Below, piece after piece: positions 21,863-33,958 of a DNA stretch of 64,000 nt. The notes under the pieces are model-generated. The model did no database searches and was not told the DNA's origin. It was given only the letters and a program-made list of their open reading frames with translations. This DNA is from Plicaturopsis crispa FD-325 SS-3. Its lineage: Eukaryota; Basidiomycota; Agaricomycetes; Amylocorticiales; Amylocorticiaceae. Position 1 is the first letter of the stretch. Every line of letters starts with the position of its first letter. A program made the translations under genes and the position numbers. The stretch covers positions 1,388,450 through 1,452,449 of the forward strand of contig KN832559.1 of the NCBI GenBank assembly GCA_000827205.1. The letters run 5' to 3'.

Positions 21863-23522
21863 ATGTCTATCCCAACCACTATCAAAGCTCTTGTCTCGCA
21901 GGAGGGACACACTGCCGCCATCAAGGAGATCTCATTCTCCTCTGATCTCGAGCCAGAGGAACTCATCGTACGCCCCACCAAGTATCATTGACCTTTACGA
22001 TTTGTGTACTCACTAACCTTTTAGATTCGTGTTCGTGCCGTTGGCTTAAACCCGACCGATTGGAAGGTGCGGCTTGGAACACTTTCGCCTCGTCCACGAA
22101 GGCTCTAATACAAATGATACTGTTTAGCACTCCTATGGTGATTGGGGAAAGCCGGGACTCGTAGTTGGATGTGATTCTGCAGGAGACGTCGTCAAAGTCG
22201 GGCCTAGCGTAAAGCACATTCAAGTGGGAGACAGAGTTGCTGGCTTCGTGTACGGCTTTCTCTCGGCCTTCGCTGCTCGCCTGCCGCTGAGGGGTTTTAC
22301 CATATTTGCTAGGTATGGAACCAGCCAGACAAACAATGGATCGTTCGCCGAATACGTTCGCCTCGATTCCGCTGTCACGTTCAAGGTGCCAGAAGGCATG
22401 TCGTACGATGAAGCTGCATCCTTTCCCGTACGTGTTATCTCAAATGCAAATCCATCTTCACTGTCCTACTGCGCAATGATTTCTTAGATCCCGCATCTCA
22501 CAGCTGTACAAGCACTCTACAGTACGGATTTTAGGGCATTCTCTCGCCTTTCTTATTAGCTTATTGCATGTTTACAGTACGGCTTCCCCTAGCTCTTCCG
22601 TCACCGGATCCTAGCAATACGCCACCCGCACCCACGCTCCTCATCTGGGGTGGCTCCACCGCTGTGTACATCCGCATCCTTCTTCAGAATTCGATCGCCA
22701 GCTAATGTCCTTGTACATCCAGAGGCCACCATGCAGTCCAGCTCGCACACTTGTCAAATGCGCGTGTCTTCGTGACCGCTTCCGCATCTGCTCACGAAGA
22801 CCTCAAAGCCCTAGGAGCCTCGCAGGCCTTTGACTACCACGACCCCCACGTTTCAAGCTCCATTCGCTCCGCCGGTGAGGCTGCGTCCCCTGATGGAGTT
22901 ACATATGCAGTTGATGCTGTGAGCGAGAAGGGGAGTACAGAGGCCTGCATTGTAAGTCGTTGCGTTATGCCATCCCCGTGCATTTTCTGACCTGATGCCA
23001 ATGTAGGATGCTATCGGGCCCTCCGGGGGAACTGTTGTCACAACGCTCCCCGTCTCAGATGAGATCCAAAACCGCAGAGCGGACGTCAAAGTCGAGTGCG
23101 TGCATACACCTGTCCTGCATGCACGGTGGGCTGACTGTATGTCGCTAGATTCACTATCTCCTATGCTCTACTAGGCAAACCTGTGCGTTTATCGTTCCCG
23201 TCTTCCAAGTCTGCGAGTGTTGCATACTTACTGCAGTGTCGCAGATCAACTTCGCAAATGTCGTGCCTGTGGATGCCCTACCGGAGGACAGGGCGCGCGC
23301 CCTAGCATACGTCAGCTCCACCTTCCCCGCCCTATTTTCAAAACCTGGTGGAGGGATCAAGCCGCAGAAGCTGCGCCGCCTTCCAGGGGGACTCGAAAGT
23401 GAGTAGCATGACTAGCTATATCTAGTCGCTGTGCTAACACCGGTGTAGACGTCATTGAAGGTCTCTTGATCATGAAGGATGGCGCGTACGGACGAGAGAA
23501 ACTGGTCTACAACTTCGCGTAA
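21863..23522 (+). CDS. Zinc-type alcohol dehydrogenase-like oxidoreductase (enoyl reductase/ToxD-like)
   Basis: About nine exons encode some 350 residues. The N-terminal GroES-like domain shows IRVRAVGLNPTDWK, VGCDSAGDVVKVGPSVKHIQ and GDRVAGFVYGTSQTNNG. The Rossmann domain shows LIWGGSTAVGHHAVQLAH, a GxxxxG-type NADPH site, and ALGASQAFDYHDP. The catalytic-zinc cysteine is replaced (NPTDWK in place of CGTD), as usual in this MDR group. These are NADPH-dependent enoyl or quinone reductases, often in fungal secondary metabolism (ToxD, LovC relatives). The frame closes with EGLLIMKDGAYGREKLVYNF. Intron 22250-22312 is 63 nt, a multiple of three and free of stops, so its retention would insert 21 residues. 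No polyketide synthase lies nearby, so the context does not show the pathway. Confidence 0.92.
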
Positions 23523-23645
23523 GACATCGCGTCCGACCTAGTGCGAAAGGGGAGAGTTCTCTGGGTCATTGTCAAGAACGTTACCATGTACTATATTCTG
23601 TGTTATGTCGCTTTCCCCGCCCGGGGCAGTCGAACGCCAATTGTA

Positions 23646-25241
23646 TCAATCATCCCGCCCGTCCGAGTCCGAGCCGTAATCGGACTCTCCTTCAATACAG
23701 ATTCTCGCCCATCGGCGCAAGACGTCCTGGACCATGTCGCGTGGATACATATCGGCCCCATCGTTGTAGGTACAACCCGTGAAATTGAGATTGAGACGCA
23801 TCCCTTCGACGTGTTGCGCATGTCGGCTTTCTAGGCATCTCCGCAGCTGTGTTTCCGAATCCTTGTCGAAGTCGATATCGACGAGTGTGAGAGTTTCCAG
23901 GCTAGGAACATTGACGGAGTCCGCCGTAGCTGTAAGAGCGAAAAGGATTGGGTAGCCAATCCATTCGTTGTATCCTTGTACCTCCAAGGTTTGCAATCTG
24001 CTGAGAGGCGCTAGCCACTGCGCCCACTCCTCCTTCGTGAAGTCCACGTCACCCCAGATCGTTAGTTCGTGGAGGTGAGAGAGCGACAGACGACTGAACA
24101 GAATGGATAGTAGTCGTCCAGGTATCCACGAGAAGGGGAACGACAGCTCCAGATCGAGAGCTACGATCAATGTCGCTCTACAATGGGATCTTTTCTCGCA
24201 TTTTATGACCATCCCAGTGCCGGACTCTGGATTGATTGTCAGTTTATGCGTGAAGTCGACGCCTGTCCCCTTGAAAGCCGACAGTGCTGCCCCTATGGAG
24301 TCGTCGGAATCCGCCGCACGGACGTCCCAGTATACGTTGAACGTAGCCGATGCTGGAAATTGGATGTGTTGCAGGAATGTACTTGCACTCAGGTCGCTCT
24401 GAAGCTCGAGCGACCTGAGCTGGCACAGACTAACCTGCACGCTATCTGAAACAGCGACAAGGTCAGGACCATGGACATCTTGTACGGCATCGGTCAGAGA
24501 CAGCGATTGAAGAGCTGGTGATGCCCCGAGTATACGGAGGAGTTGCGAGGTTGATAAAGGTAGACGTGGTACATCGGACTGCCAAGGCAGTGACAATATA
24601 GAGAGATAGACGAGACCATGGAATATTGGTCTATCCCACCGTACGTTGTAATGTATCAGTATAAGATGGCGCAGCCGCGGAGTGGAGGAGCAGAAGGAGT
24701 CGGGGACAATGAACGACGGTGCTGCATATTCAGATGATATAAAAAGCCGATTCAGCAACGGCATGGGGCCTTCGATCCTCTGCATGCAGGAGCGCATAAA
24801 CGCCTCGTCGCCGTGTAGTCGAAGCACTTCGAACTGGGAGGCATGCTTCAATACTAGGTTTAAGGATTCCGGAATGCTGGACACGCCCGGATCCAGCATC
24901 AAGCGTAAGGGCGCGCTCCTCGAGCGCTCTAGAAGCAGCGCGATCCATTCGGGATGATGATAAGGATCGACCAGGTGGCTCCAGATAGTTGGACACTGAA
25001 GAGAGACGGCGCGCCAATGACTGCAGACGCTGGTGATAGACCGCCAGTCCAGCCTAGCATAGGCAAATATCTCGGAGATGACTTCGATCGGCAGTACGTG
25101 GATAGGTGCAAGCGCATTGCGGCGCGTCCTAAGAACCCGCACAGGGCTTGATAATATACGTCCGATTTCCTCGTCAAGCTTTTGACGGGCAAGCTGCACC
25201 GGAGTCATTTGAGGGTTTGACATCCAGAGGAGGGGGTGCAA
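23646..25241 (-). CDS. F-box protein with leucine-rich C-terminal region
   Basis: A single-exon frame of up to 531 residues. The F-box lies around residues 45-85: PIHVLPIEVISEIFAYA, then SVCSHWRAVSLQCPTIWSHL. After it comes a degenerate LRR-like section (for example LHELTIWGDVDF, LQTLEVQGY, SLETLTLVDIDF). This layout is one of the most expanded families in Agaricomycetes; members are assumed to be SCF substrate adaptors, though few have known targets. A second in-frame Met at 25223 (MSNPQM) is an equally good start. The tail is acidic (YGSDSDGRDD). It converges with the oxidoreductase, 123 bp between stops. Confidence 0.87.
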   Translation of the reverse strand: MHPLLWMSNPQMTPVQLARQKLDEEIGRILSSPVRVLRTRRNALAPIHVLPIEVISEIFAYARLDWRSITSVCSHWRAVSLQCPTIWSHLVDPYHHPEWIALLLERSRSAPLRLMLDPGVSSIPESLNLVLKHASQFEVLRLHGDEAFMRSCMQRIEGPMPLLNRLFISSEYAAPSFIVPDSFCSSTPRLRHLILIHYNVRWDRPIFHGLVYLSILSLPWQSDVPRLPLSTSQLLRILGASPALQSLSLTDAVQDVHGPDLVAVSDSVQVSLCQLRSLELQSDLSASTFLQHIQFPASATFNVYWDVRAADSDDSIGAALSAFKGTGVDFTHKLTINPESGTGMVIKCEKRSHCRATLIVALDLELSFPFSWIPGRLLSILFSRLSLSHLHELTIWGDVDFTKEEWAQWLAPLSRLQTLEVQGYNEWIGYPILFALTATADSVNVPSLETLTLVDIDFDKDSETQLRRCLESRHAQHVEGMRLNLNFTGCTYNDGADMYPRDMVQDVLRRWARICIEGESDYGSDSDGRDD

Positions 25242-25762
25242 GATATTTAAGAGTGTCCCGTAGGATCTAACAATTGAAGCGATGTCTTGTGTATGAGTAT
25301 AGATTCAAAGACATGAATAAAGAATGGACCGTAGTCGCGCTCACTTGGTCTGCGATGTCCGTCTTGAAGGTAAACCTCAATTCCAGAAAAGTTGATGTGA
25401 CGCCTGGTGCGGTTCTGTGCTGTAAGAATGATGAAATCGGTCAAGATATATGAGATACTAACTTGTGAAATTTTCGAACGTGGCAATGCAGCTGATAGCC
25501 AACAGCTGGAGCGGACGTGGCAGAAAAGGGCCGCGGGGCTTCAATTTCCTCGCAAAGGCTAAACGCTTATCATCCCACTCAGGGGCAAACAATTCTTTGG
25601 CCCCGAGAGCGATGGCGACATTTTTGCTGTCTTTTGCGTCAAGCTTATCTCCTCCAAGCGAAGGACACTCTTCAGCCCAACACGCGCCATGGAAGTCCGT
25701 ACTACCTTTTCCTTGTTATCCAGGACTACGGTACTTCCATCCTCTTGTCAGCGCCTCTGAAC
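25242..25762. other. Spacer between F-box gene and permease, no gene seen
   Basis: A plus frame from 25465 runs through into the permease gene region but has no domain character. The region probably holds the divergent promoters. Confidence 0.4.
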
Positions 25763-27578
25763 ATGTCTACGGCCAATCCAGATGCCGATTTCGAAAAGGG
25801 AAAGGCTGGGACGCCGTCTCTAGCCTCCTCTGTGATCGTCACGCACGGACTGGAGCACGACGAGAAGGTAGTGAAGCGGGCATGGAGGAAAGTAGACTTG
25901 CACATAATGCCAATCGCGGTATTGCTCTACCTCGCCTCTTACATCGATCGGTGCGTTTTGCTCACTCTTGGCGCCTGTGTACCGTCGCCGACGTTTCCAT
26001 AAGAACGAACATTGGCAATGCAAAGGTCTTGGGCTTGTCTACGGGTGTCACTGGTCTCACCGCAAACCAGTATAACTGGAGTCTCTCAATCTTCTTCATC
26101 GGATACCTGGTTTTCGAGACACCATCCAATATCATCCTCAAAAGGGTTCATCCACGGTGGTATATACCAACTCTTGCAGCGTGTATCATTCAATTCCATG
26201 CTTTGTGACACAACATGCTTACTGAGAACGTAGGTTATATGGGGTGTTATCTGCTGCCTCGTATCAGTCGTAACAACAGCGTCTGGCCTTTTAGCAGTTC
26301 GGTTTTTCCTGGGATTAGCGGAAGCCGGGTTCCTCCCCGGTATAATCTTCTGGCGTGAGTGGTCCTCTGCATCGTCCAGCTCTTTGACTTAAAATTGCGC
26401 AGTGGGATGCTGGTACCCGAGGCCTATGCAGGGCCGTCGCTATGGTGTATTGTACTCGTCCGTTTCACTTACCGGCGCCTTTGGTGGTCTGTTGGCCACA
26501 GGACTGCACTCGTTAGATGGCGCCCATGGCATTGCTGGTTGGAGGTGATTTTACAACTCTCAAGGCAGCCTATACGTCGTACGATTCTCAAATCTCAACT
26601 CACGCAGGTGGATTTTCATCATCGAAGGGTGCATCACCATCGGCTTTGGTCTCCTCGCCTTCGTCTTCATGTGCAATTATCCTGACACTGCATCGTGGCT
26701 AACTCCAGCCGAGCGGGCAGTTGTCCTTCAAGCCAACGAAGCTGACCGGGCTCTGAGAGCAGACGAATCCTTCAACGGCAAGCAGATATTATCGGCCTTC
26801 ACCGACTACCGCACGTATCTCTGGGGCTTGATTTACCTGGCAACCTACATCCCTGTGTACTCTGTCATTCTCTCCCTGCCAACTGTGATCTCCGGCCTGG
26901 GATACAAGGGGACTACGGCAACACTCATGGCTACCCCTCCGTATGGCTTCGGCTTCTTCGTCGTCCTTACGCTAGCATGGACTTCGGACCACCTGAATGA
27001 CCGATACTGGCACTACATCGGTGGATGTGTAGTGACCATGGCAGCTCTCATTGTCCTGATGAGCGTCACGAACGACGTTGTTCGCTATATCATGTTCTTT
27101 CCGACAATGTTCATGGTATGTGTACCCTGTCATTATCCGAGGGCAATTGAACTAACTCATCTTCTCTCAGTTCGTGCCAATCTCCGTCATATGGAGCTGG
27201 CTATCGATGAACACCGCTGGTACGAACAAACGCGCGACCGCGAGTGGTCTGGTATTCAGCATGGGCAACATCGGAGGAGCCATTGCTGGCCAGATATATC
27301 GTGCCGAATGGGCGCCGCGGTACGTTCAAGGACACGGGATCAACCTAGCGTGCTATGTAGTTGCGCTAGCGACAGGCACCCTGCTCTGCTGGGATTATCG
27401 AAGAGACAACGCACGCAGGGACAGGCTTGCTTCCGAGAGGGACGCGAAGGGAGGAACGATGCTGGGCGAAGAGCTTGGGGATCTTGGTGATAGGTACGTC
27501 GAGTTTTCTTTGGGCGATAGTCGAGGAGTCTCACGTTCTTCTTTCTAGGCACCCTAACTTCCGGTATTATATATAGGA
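25763..27578 (+). CDS. MFS permease, Dal5-type, tandem copy 1
   Basis: The start reads MSTANPDADFEKGKAG, then RAWRKVDLHIMPIAVLLYLA, the first helix. Further landmarks: GLTANQYNWSLSIFFIGYLV, AEAGFLPGIIFW, GWRWIFIIEGCITIGFG, AERAVVLQANEADRA, and a short last exon HPNFRYYI. Exons and introns correspond one-to-one with copy 2 (28273-30100). One intron (26179-26233) begins GCGTGT; a GT donor one base later would break the frame, so this is either a GC-AG intron or a splice-site lesion. Predicted plasma-membrane symporter for an organic acid or amide. Compared with copy 2 the coding sequence is less GC-rich at third positions. If the GC site is not used, the gene is inactivated within the transmembrane region. 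Confidence 0.9.
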
Positions 27579-28272
27579 TAATCTATCCCTGAGAACGTCT
27601 CATATGCTGTCGACATCGTGTACATGGAATTGTTGTAGAATCGCACATGATCCTTCATCGAAGGAGCACCGTGGAATCATCAGCGTTCTTATCGTCGATA
27701 AAATGACGAAGGCTATCATGTGAGTACTGATCCCATGAACTTTAACAGTCAAATGCTTATCAAAACACCCAGAAGTCCCGAGCTGAGAAATTAATATGGC
27801 ATCTATGTACTGCATACTGGCAGGATGAACCCCATTCCAGACACCGTTGCCTCGCCTGCTTCTTTTCCAATGCTCCGCTAAGCGCCTCATCGTGGAGGTC
27901 CTGTACACTGGTGTGTGAACAGCTGCAAGCATATCTAACGCCGTCGGGGACCCGAGAGCTCCTTACACCAGATCTCCAGCGCGCTCGACAATGGTGCTAA
28001 CGGGTTTTGTGAGAGCCGACTTCTTTTCCATCCTTCCTTGACAAACACACCTCGGCGATGCCTCCACAGTTAGGCTACTGCAGCTGTTACCGAACGTCTC
28101 CGTCGGACTCGGGTATCGTAATGCGAGCTCCCGGACATGCGTCTAGCGGACCGGGGATGGCTACTTTTACTTAACTTGTATAGCCGGCTCGTGAGTACAC
28201 TACCTCGTTCTCAAAACGAGGACGTACTAACGGGTTACAGATACTCTTCAGCCAGCATATCCAGCCGTGGAC
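27579..28272. other. Spacer between tandem permeases
   Basis: About 690 bp with no supported gene. I see no obvious remnant of a third permease copy or of a transposable element. A minus frame at 27932-27600 has no recognisable content. Confidence 0.4.
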
Positions 28273-30100
28273 ATGCCTGCAGCTGCACCAGATGAAGAGC
28301 TCAAGGGGAAGGTCGCTGCGCCCTCCCTAGACTCCGTCGTTATCGTCACTCATGGGCTGGAGCATGACGAGGAGGTAGTGAGGCGGGCATGGCGGAAAGT
28401 GGACATGCATATCATGCCCATTGCCGTGTTGCTCTACCTCGCCTCGTACATAGACCGGTATTTGACCCTTTCTTTTCATGCGCAATTTAACTGTGTCACT
28501 GAACTTCACAACTGAAATCTAGCGTGAACATTGGAAACGCAAAGGTGCTCGGTCTGTCTACGGGAGTCACTGGACTGACTGCAAACCAATACAACTGGAG
28601 TCTATCTATCTTCTTCATCGGGTACCTCGTCTTCGAGACGCCGTCCAACATCATCCTCAAAAGGGTCAAGCCACGGTGGTACATTCCAACCCTAGCTGTA
28701 CGCCACTCGCGTCAATCGTCTATCGTCCTTCTGCTAACACAATATCTTTGGTATCTAAGGTCGTATGGGGCGTCATATGCTGCCTCGTATCCACCGTGAA
28801 AAACGCGCCCGGCCTGCTTGCCGTTCGTTTTTTCCTCGGAGTCGCTGAGGCGGGGTTCCTGCCCGGCATAGTCTTCTGGAGTAAGTTTATCTCTGCTTTT
28901 GCAGGAACTATGCTCATGTGCGATAGTGGGCTGCTGGTATCCAAGACCAATGCAAGGCCGGCGATATGGGGTACTGTATTCATCTGTCTCGCTCACGGGC
29001 GCCTTTGGCGGTCTGTTGGCAACAGGACTCAACGCTATGAACGGAATACACGGCATCGCGGGCTGGAGGTAAGATAGTTCGTTTGGCATATGCACACTTC
29101 CATCCTCATTTTTCCACATAGGTGGATATTTATTGTGGAGGGGTGCATCACCGCGGGCTTCGGCCTCCTCGCCATGATATTCATGTGTAACTACCCAGAC
29201 ACTGCATCGTGGCTAACGCCCGAGGAGCGCGCCGTGATCCTCCAAGCGAACGAGGCCGACCGCGCGCTCCGCGCCAACGAGGGCTTCGACCGCAAGCAGA
29301 TCCTCTCCGCCTTCACCGACTACCGCACGTACATCTGGGGCCTCATCTACCTCGCGACGTACATCCCCGTGTTTTCCGTCATGCTCTCGCTCCCGACGGT
29401 GATATCGGGCCTCGGGTACAAGGGTACCGCGGCGACGCTCATGGCGACGCCGCCGTACGGATTCAGCTTCCTCGCCGTCCTCGGGCTGGGTTGGACGTCC
29501 GACCGCTTCCATGATAGGTACTGGCACTTTGTCGGCGGCTGCGTCGTGACAATGGCTGCCCTGATCGTGCTCATCATCTCGACGAACGACGTCGTGCGCT
29601 ACGCCATGTTCTTCCCGACCATGTGCATGGTATGCGCTCCCTTGCCTAGTTTCCTGGTTGCGATGTGCTGACGCGCTGGAACCACAGTTTGTGCCAGTGT
29701 CCGTCCTTTGGAGCTGGCTGTCAATGAATACCGCGGGCACGAACAAGCGTGCGACGGCGACCGGCCTCGTCTTCAGCATGGGGAATATCGGGGGCGCCAT
29801 ATCCGGCCAGATATACCGTGCAGAATGGGCGCCGCGGTACGTGCAAGGCCATGCCATAAATTTGGCGTGCTACGTCGTGGCACTGGTGTTTGGGACACTA
29901 CTATGCTGGGGCTATAAGAGGGACAATGCTTTGAGGGATAAAATGGCAGAAGAGAGGGACTTGAAAGGAGGGGGGACGATGCTGGGAGACGAGCTGGGCG
30001 ACCTCGGCGATAGGTGAGTGTGTTGGTCGTGATACAGTCGGTCGCAAGTAAAGCTAACAAGCGTTTGCGTAGGCACCCAAACTTCAGATACTATACATGA
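28273..30100 (+). CDS. MFS permease, Dal5-type, tandem copy 2
   Basis: Begins MPAAAPDEELKGKVAAPSLD and continues RRAWRKVDMHIMPIAVLLYL. Shared blocks with copy 1 include GLTANQYNWSLSIFFIGYLV, VRFFLGVAEAGFLPGIVFW, YRTYIWGLIYLATYIPV, SMNTAGTNKRATATGLVFS and a terminal HPNFRYYT. Here the third-helix intron has a normal GTACGC donor (28699). The exon 29123-29630 has very high G/C at third codon positions, far above copy 1, although the proteins are nearly the same; this also creates a spurious antisense frame. Predicted plasma-membrane uptake permease. The ATG at 28273 is the first in frame after the upstream stops, preceded by GTGGAC. Confidence 0.92.
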
Positions 30101-30339
30101 CCGAGTCTTGACTGCATGGTTGCCCTTCATTAGAACGCCTCGGAATACTTTTACGACCGAACGACGCAGTCCAACCTGTATGTACGATACCAACTTGAAC
30201 GAATTGAACAAACAAAATTGGGGAAAGGTAGCAAGGACAACAGGCAGGTTCATATAACAAACAAGGTCCATCACCGTACCCGAAGCATGCTAAGATCTAA
30301 TATTCAGATCGCCCCCGTTCGTGCAACTTAGTACACCGT

Positions 30340-31310
30340 TTAGTCATTGCGCTTCGACGAAACTTGACCGGTAGCCTCGTTGTACTTCGTCGCGAGCCGG
30401 TTGTACTCGTCGTGCTGTTGGGCCGCTTGCTTTTTGAGGGTCTCTATATTTGTACGAAAGTGATTAGGAATGTTCATGGCTAGTGGATATCGGACGACTG
30501 ACCAAAGTCACGGTCTTTAGCCTCAACGGCGGCGAGCTTTTGCTTGAGTTCTTCAATCGTCTTCGTTTGGTCGCCAGCTGCGATGCTACCTTTCGATTTG
30601 TTGGCAGTCTAAAAGCATGCACGCATGAGCGAAAGCTAATTTCGAGCGGAGAGACTTACCTCTTGTTTGAGCTTGGCATATTCCTCCTGCGTGTGGATAA
30701 GGTCGAGGATGATGTAGAACACTCGTGTGAGCACAAGGGACAGGAAAAGACAGAATCCGGTCAGGTATGTGTTGCGTTGCGCACTGTCGAGGGTAAACTT
30801 GAGCACTTCAAAAAGTGAATGGATAAATAAACGCACTAGAATTTTCGCGCAGCGAAGTTTGTTTCGGTTCTAACATCCGAGGCCCCAAGCTGTCCATTGG
30901 ACTTATTTATCTGCGACTCGGCTGTCACGCGGAACATGCGCTGGACGGCGTCGACAAACAGTATTGCTACAAATCTAGAGACATTTTTGAGCGTGGCATT
31001 TATAAATGGGGCTGAAGGAAACGCACATGAATGATATTTTGAGCGCATACGCGACCTTTGCGACGTAGGGCGATTCGGACAGGAACCGGAAGAGGCGCTT
31101 GCGAACCGCATACGGTAAAGGCGCAACGAGGAAACAGAATGTCACCATCTAGAAGACAACACTATTGAGCTCTCTGAAAAGATATCCGAGCGCCTTCAAC
31201 CCCACGCACCTCCGCCGCCAGGAGCATGAACGTAAGGGAGTAGCTGTGCATATAGTCAGTTATAAGCCATATCTCATGGAGATTTTGCATATAACGTACT
31301 AGATAGTCAT
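30340..31310 (-). CDS. BAP31/Yet-family ER membrane protein
   Basis: Exon 1 is only 11 nt (31310-31300) and exon 2 is 31243-31210; joined they read MTIYYSLTFMLLAAE, the typical start. Exon 3 continues MVTFCFLVAPLPYAVRKRLF, then IFVAILFVDAVQRMFRV and YAQRNTYLTGFCLFLSLVL. These give three membrane helices. A cytosolic coiled coil follows (about residues 140-200, TKTIEELKQKLAAVEAKDRD). The protein ends KRND, which resembles but does not fully match a dilysine ER-retrieval signal. BAP31 relatives act as ER export and quality-control receptors for membrane proteins. The stop is at 30342-30340. Confidence 0.93.
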
Positions 31311-31662
31311 GACTTATAGTGCTTAAGGCAAAGCAGATAAGTTTTGGATGTTGGGGAAGAAGGGATTGTCGTGGTCTTGTGCAAGCTTCAAGGATTTTAT
31401 TCACGTTCTGGAGCCGCGCGCTGCGGCCGCGACGTGGTCTGCAGTGGCACTGACGTCGTGCTTACATCAGCAAAAGGCACGGATGCGGAGGAAACAGGTC
31501 GAGGAGAGTTGCAAATCCTCCAAATAAATTTGTAGCTCTTCCTATGGATGGTCTGTACAACTTACAGGGCCGCAGGACAGCAATGGCAATATTCGTGAAG
31601 TACAAGTCTACAACATTTTTGTTGGTATTGGGTTACAACACGGGTGAATGCAAACACAGCCC
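31311..31662. other. Spacer between BAP31 and UBP6 genes
   Basis: About 350 bp separating the BAP31 start from the UBP6 stop; both are on the minus strand. No gene seen; it should hold the BAP31 promoter. Confidence 0.45.
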
Positions 31663-33958
31663 TTCATGCCAGAGGCCTCGTCCTGTACAGCAACACGTAC
31701 GCAGAGGAATCCTCACCTGATCCAGAACGTCAGCTAGCTGCAAATAGATCACGCAGAAAACACGATGCACACCTCCGCCATCCAAGGTCGCCAATTTCTC
31801 CTTGGGGAACACTGATACCTTGTCGTCATCGAATTTGTACCAGTCTTCATCGTCCTCGTCTATCAGCGCGTTGAATGCTGGCTCGCTAGAAGACGACGCC
31901 GACGCGCCGCCTTTGTTCGACGTCGCGTGAAACACGCTCTTCTTTACAAAACCGATATAGTGGCCCGCGTCTGCCGCGGCGCCCTTGTGCGTGACAATGG
32001 CTGCAAACGTCTATTAGGTACCGCTTTGAGGATTGAAAAGATGCGACGTACCGACGAGGTCGTACAGCCCGCTCACACTGCACCCAACGTCAGCCTTCAG
32101 GTCGGGGCTCACGAGCTCCTGGAGCTCCGCCGCCTCCTTCTCTCGGTACACGCTCTCGTCCTCGAGCTCACCAGTCTCGGGGGCCTTGCCCTTCCCATCC
32201 GCGGCTATTGTCGACGAGCCGGACGTAGCAATTGCGGGCGCCTCAGCGGCATCGGCCATCTCGACGTCCTTCTCCTGCTGCTCTTTCGAGGGGCCAGCGG
32301 CAGCAACTGCCTTGGTACGTTTGCGCACTTTCCGGCGCTCGGCGCGCGCGCCTTCCACTTCCTTCAGCTTCCGGCTCACGGGTAGCAGCTTAGCCTTGAG
32401 CTCGTCCGTGGCAAGGTCGAGTGCATCGAACTCGACCGGGAACTTCACTTTGCGCTGCGGGGTGGGGTAAGCGGTATGCACGGTGCAGGAGAAACTAAAT
32501 CTAGCAGAGCCTTACCATGATCTTCGCCTTCTTGTTGATGTCCCTGCGCCATGCGAACCGGACCATGTGCACGGTCAAATATCCAGGAAGGCGCGACAGC
32601 CGGGAGTGCTGAGTGTACACTGCATCCCGTCCCAAGGACGGTGAATGTTTCTCGACCTTTTGATCGAGAGCCTGCAGGCGAATTAGCACTCGGTAGACAG
32701 CTCATATAAAAATTGAACATACATCCTTGATGCCACTGAGCATGAAATTTGTGGTAATGGAAATATTGCACTCGATCTTGAGCACCTTCTCGAATGTGAC
32801 GGATGGCTGCTCTTCCGTAGTTTCGTCACACTTCAACCTGGGGCCACTCGTCAGCAGGCTCTCACAACGTAAGGGTGCGGGCGGTACTCACTCTCGACGC
32901 ATCTCACCCATCATGAATTGTTCAACGAATTTCTTGCCTGCAGAAGAAGGGCCCGGAATGCCGTCAACCTCCTTCAACGCGTTTGTCATTTGTCCCCAGC
33001 ATTCCTCCGCGTCTTGGAAATGTCAGTACGATAGTGCCACAGCTCAACGGCTAAAGTACCTTGCTGCGCGTATCCTGCCATACCCATGCCGCCCTTGCTC
33101 CGATCCATCTCCGCGAACTGGGGTACGACTTGCCGTAGGACTTGCAGGAACGAGATCGGTACGACGCTTTCCGTCGTCTTTGACATGTTGCTGTAAAGGT
33201 CACGGAGCGACCGCGCAAGCGGGCTCGTAGGGGTCGAGCTATCTCGAGCACATCAGTGGGGTCGCGAATTCCACATAAAGCCATACTTACGCGGCAAGAG
33301 CTTCCTGGAGTTCAGGAATGGCCCGGAGAGATTGAACGGTCGCGTTCATATAGCACGTATTCCCTAGGCTGGTGAACGTACGACATTTCGTTAACATCCG
33401 TGTGTTCGCCATGCAGGGGGACGCACTTTTTCAGGCCGACAGGTTTTGCCAGCTGTACGAGAATATTAATTGGCGCACAGGTATGGGATCAGCCCATGAA
33501 CGTACTGCTGCAGCGAGTTCCGTGTCGTCCATGTCTGCGGCGCGTCAGTGCGCCGCGCATTAGTTGTCTACACCACACACACCTTCCAAGAAGACTATCG
33601 GCTTGGTTGGTGCCTTTGGGAGCTCACCAGCCGCACCGATCACCATAAATGTTTGTCCCTACACTGTAGGGTCAGTAAAGGAGTGATCGCGCCATGTTTT
33701 TGCAGACGTGCCTCTTTGGGCGCGATCTTTTTCCAATCCGAGTCGTCCTAGGGGTGTATAGTCTGTTAGATCCCGTACTGTAATCTTGCCTTTACCACAC
33801 ACCTTGAGAACGCCGCCCTTCACCATGACCTTCATCCTGTCTGGCGGGACGCCTGTGACCTGATAGACCGCGTCCTTGAACGCAGCAGGCGGGAGATCGG
33901 TGTCTAACTGAACATCGTGTACTTTGCCCGCATGCTTGATGTGTACTGCGAGAGGCAT
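31663..33958 (-). CDS. Proteasome-associated ubiquitin hydrolase UBP6/USP14
   Basis: The start MPLAVHIKHAGKVHDV opens an N-terminal ubiquitin-like domain (about residues 1-75, with VPPDRMKVMVKGGVL). The USP domain has an intact triad: Cys box GLKNLGNTCYMNATVQSL, His box GAAADAGHYIGFV, and the acidic residue in DWYKFDDDKVSVF. The block YAQQDAEECWGQMTNAL is also diagnostic. A low-complexity insert rich in Lys, Glu and Ala lies between the boxes. USP14/UBP6 binds the 19S proteasome through its UBL and trims ubiquitin from substrates. Splice joints at GLKN|LGN and near the stop (EDSSAYVLLYRTRPLA) restore the family sequence. Confidence 0.95.

Noticed and set aside
25465-26208. 247-codon plus frame overlapping permease copy 1
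   Set aside because: It matches the permease only where it happens to enter that gene's second exon; upstream part is a shadow frame.
29213-29857. 214-codon antisense frame opposite permease copy 2
   Set aside because: It lies exactly opposite the GC3-rich exon; high third-position GC removes stops on the other strand. Its translation is Arg/His-rich and without a domain.
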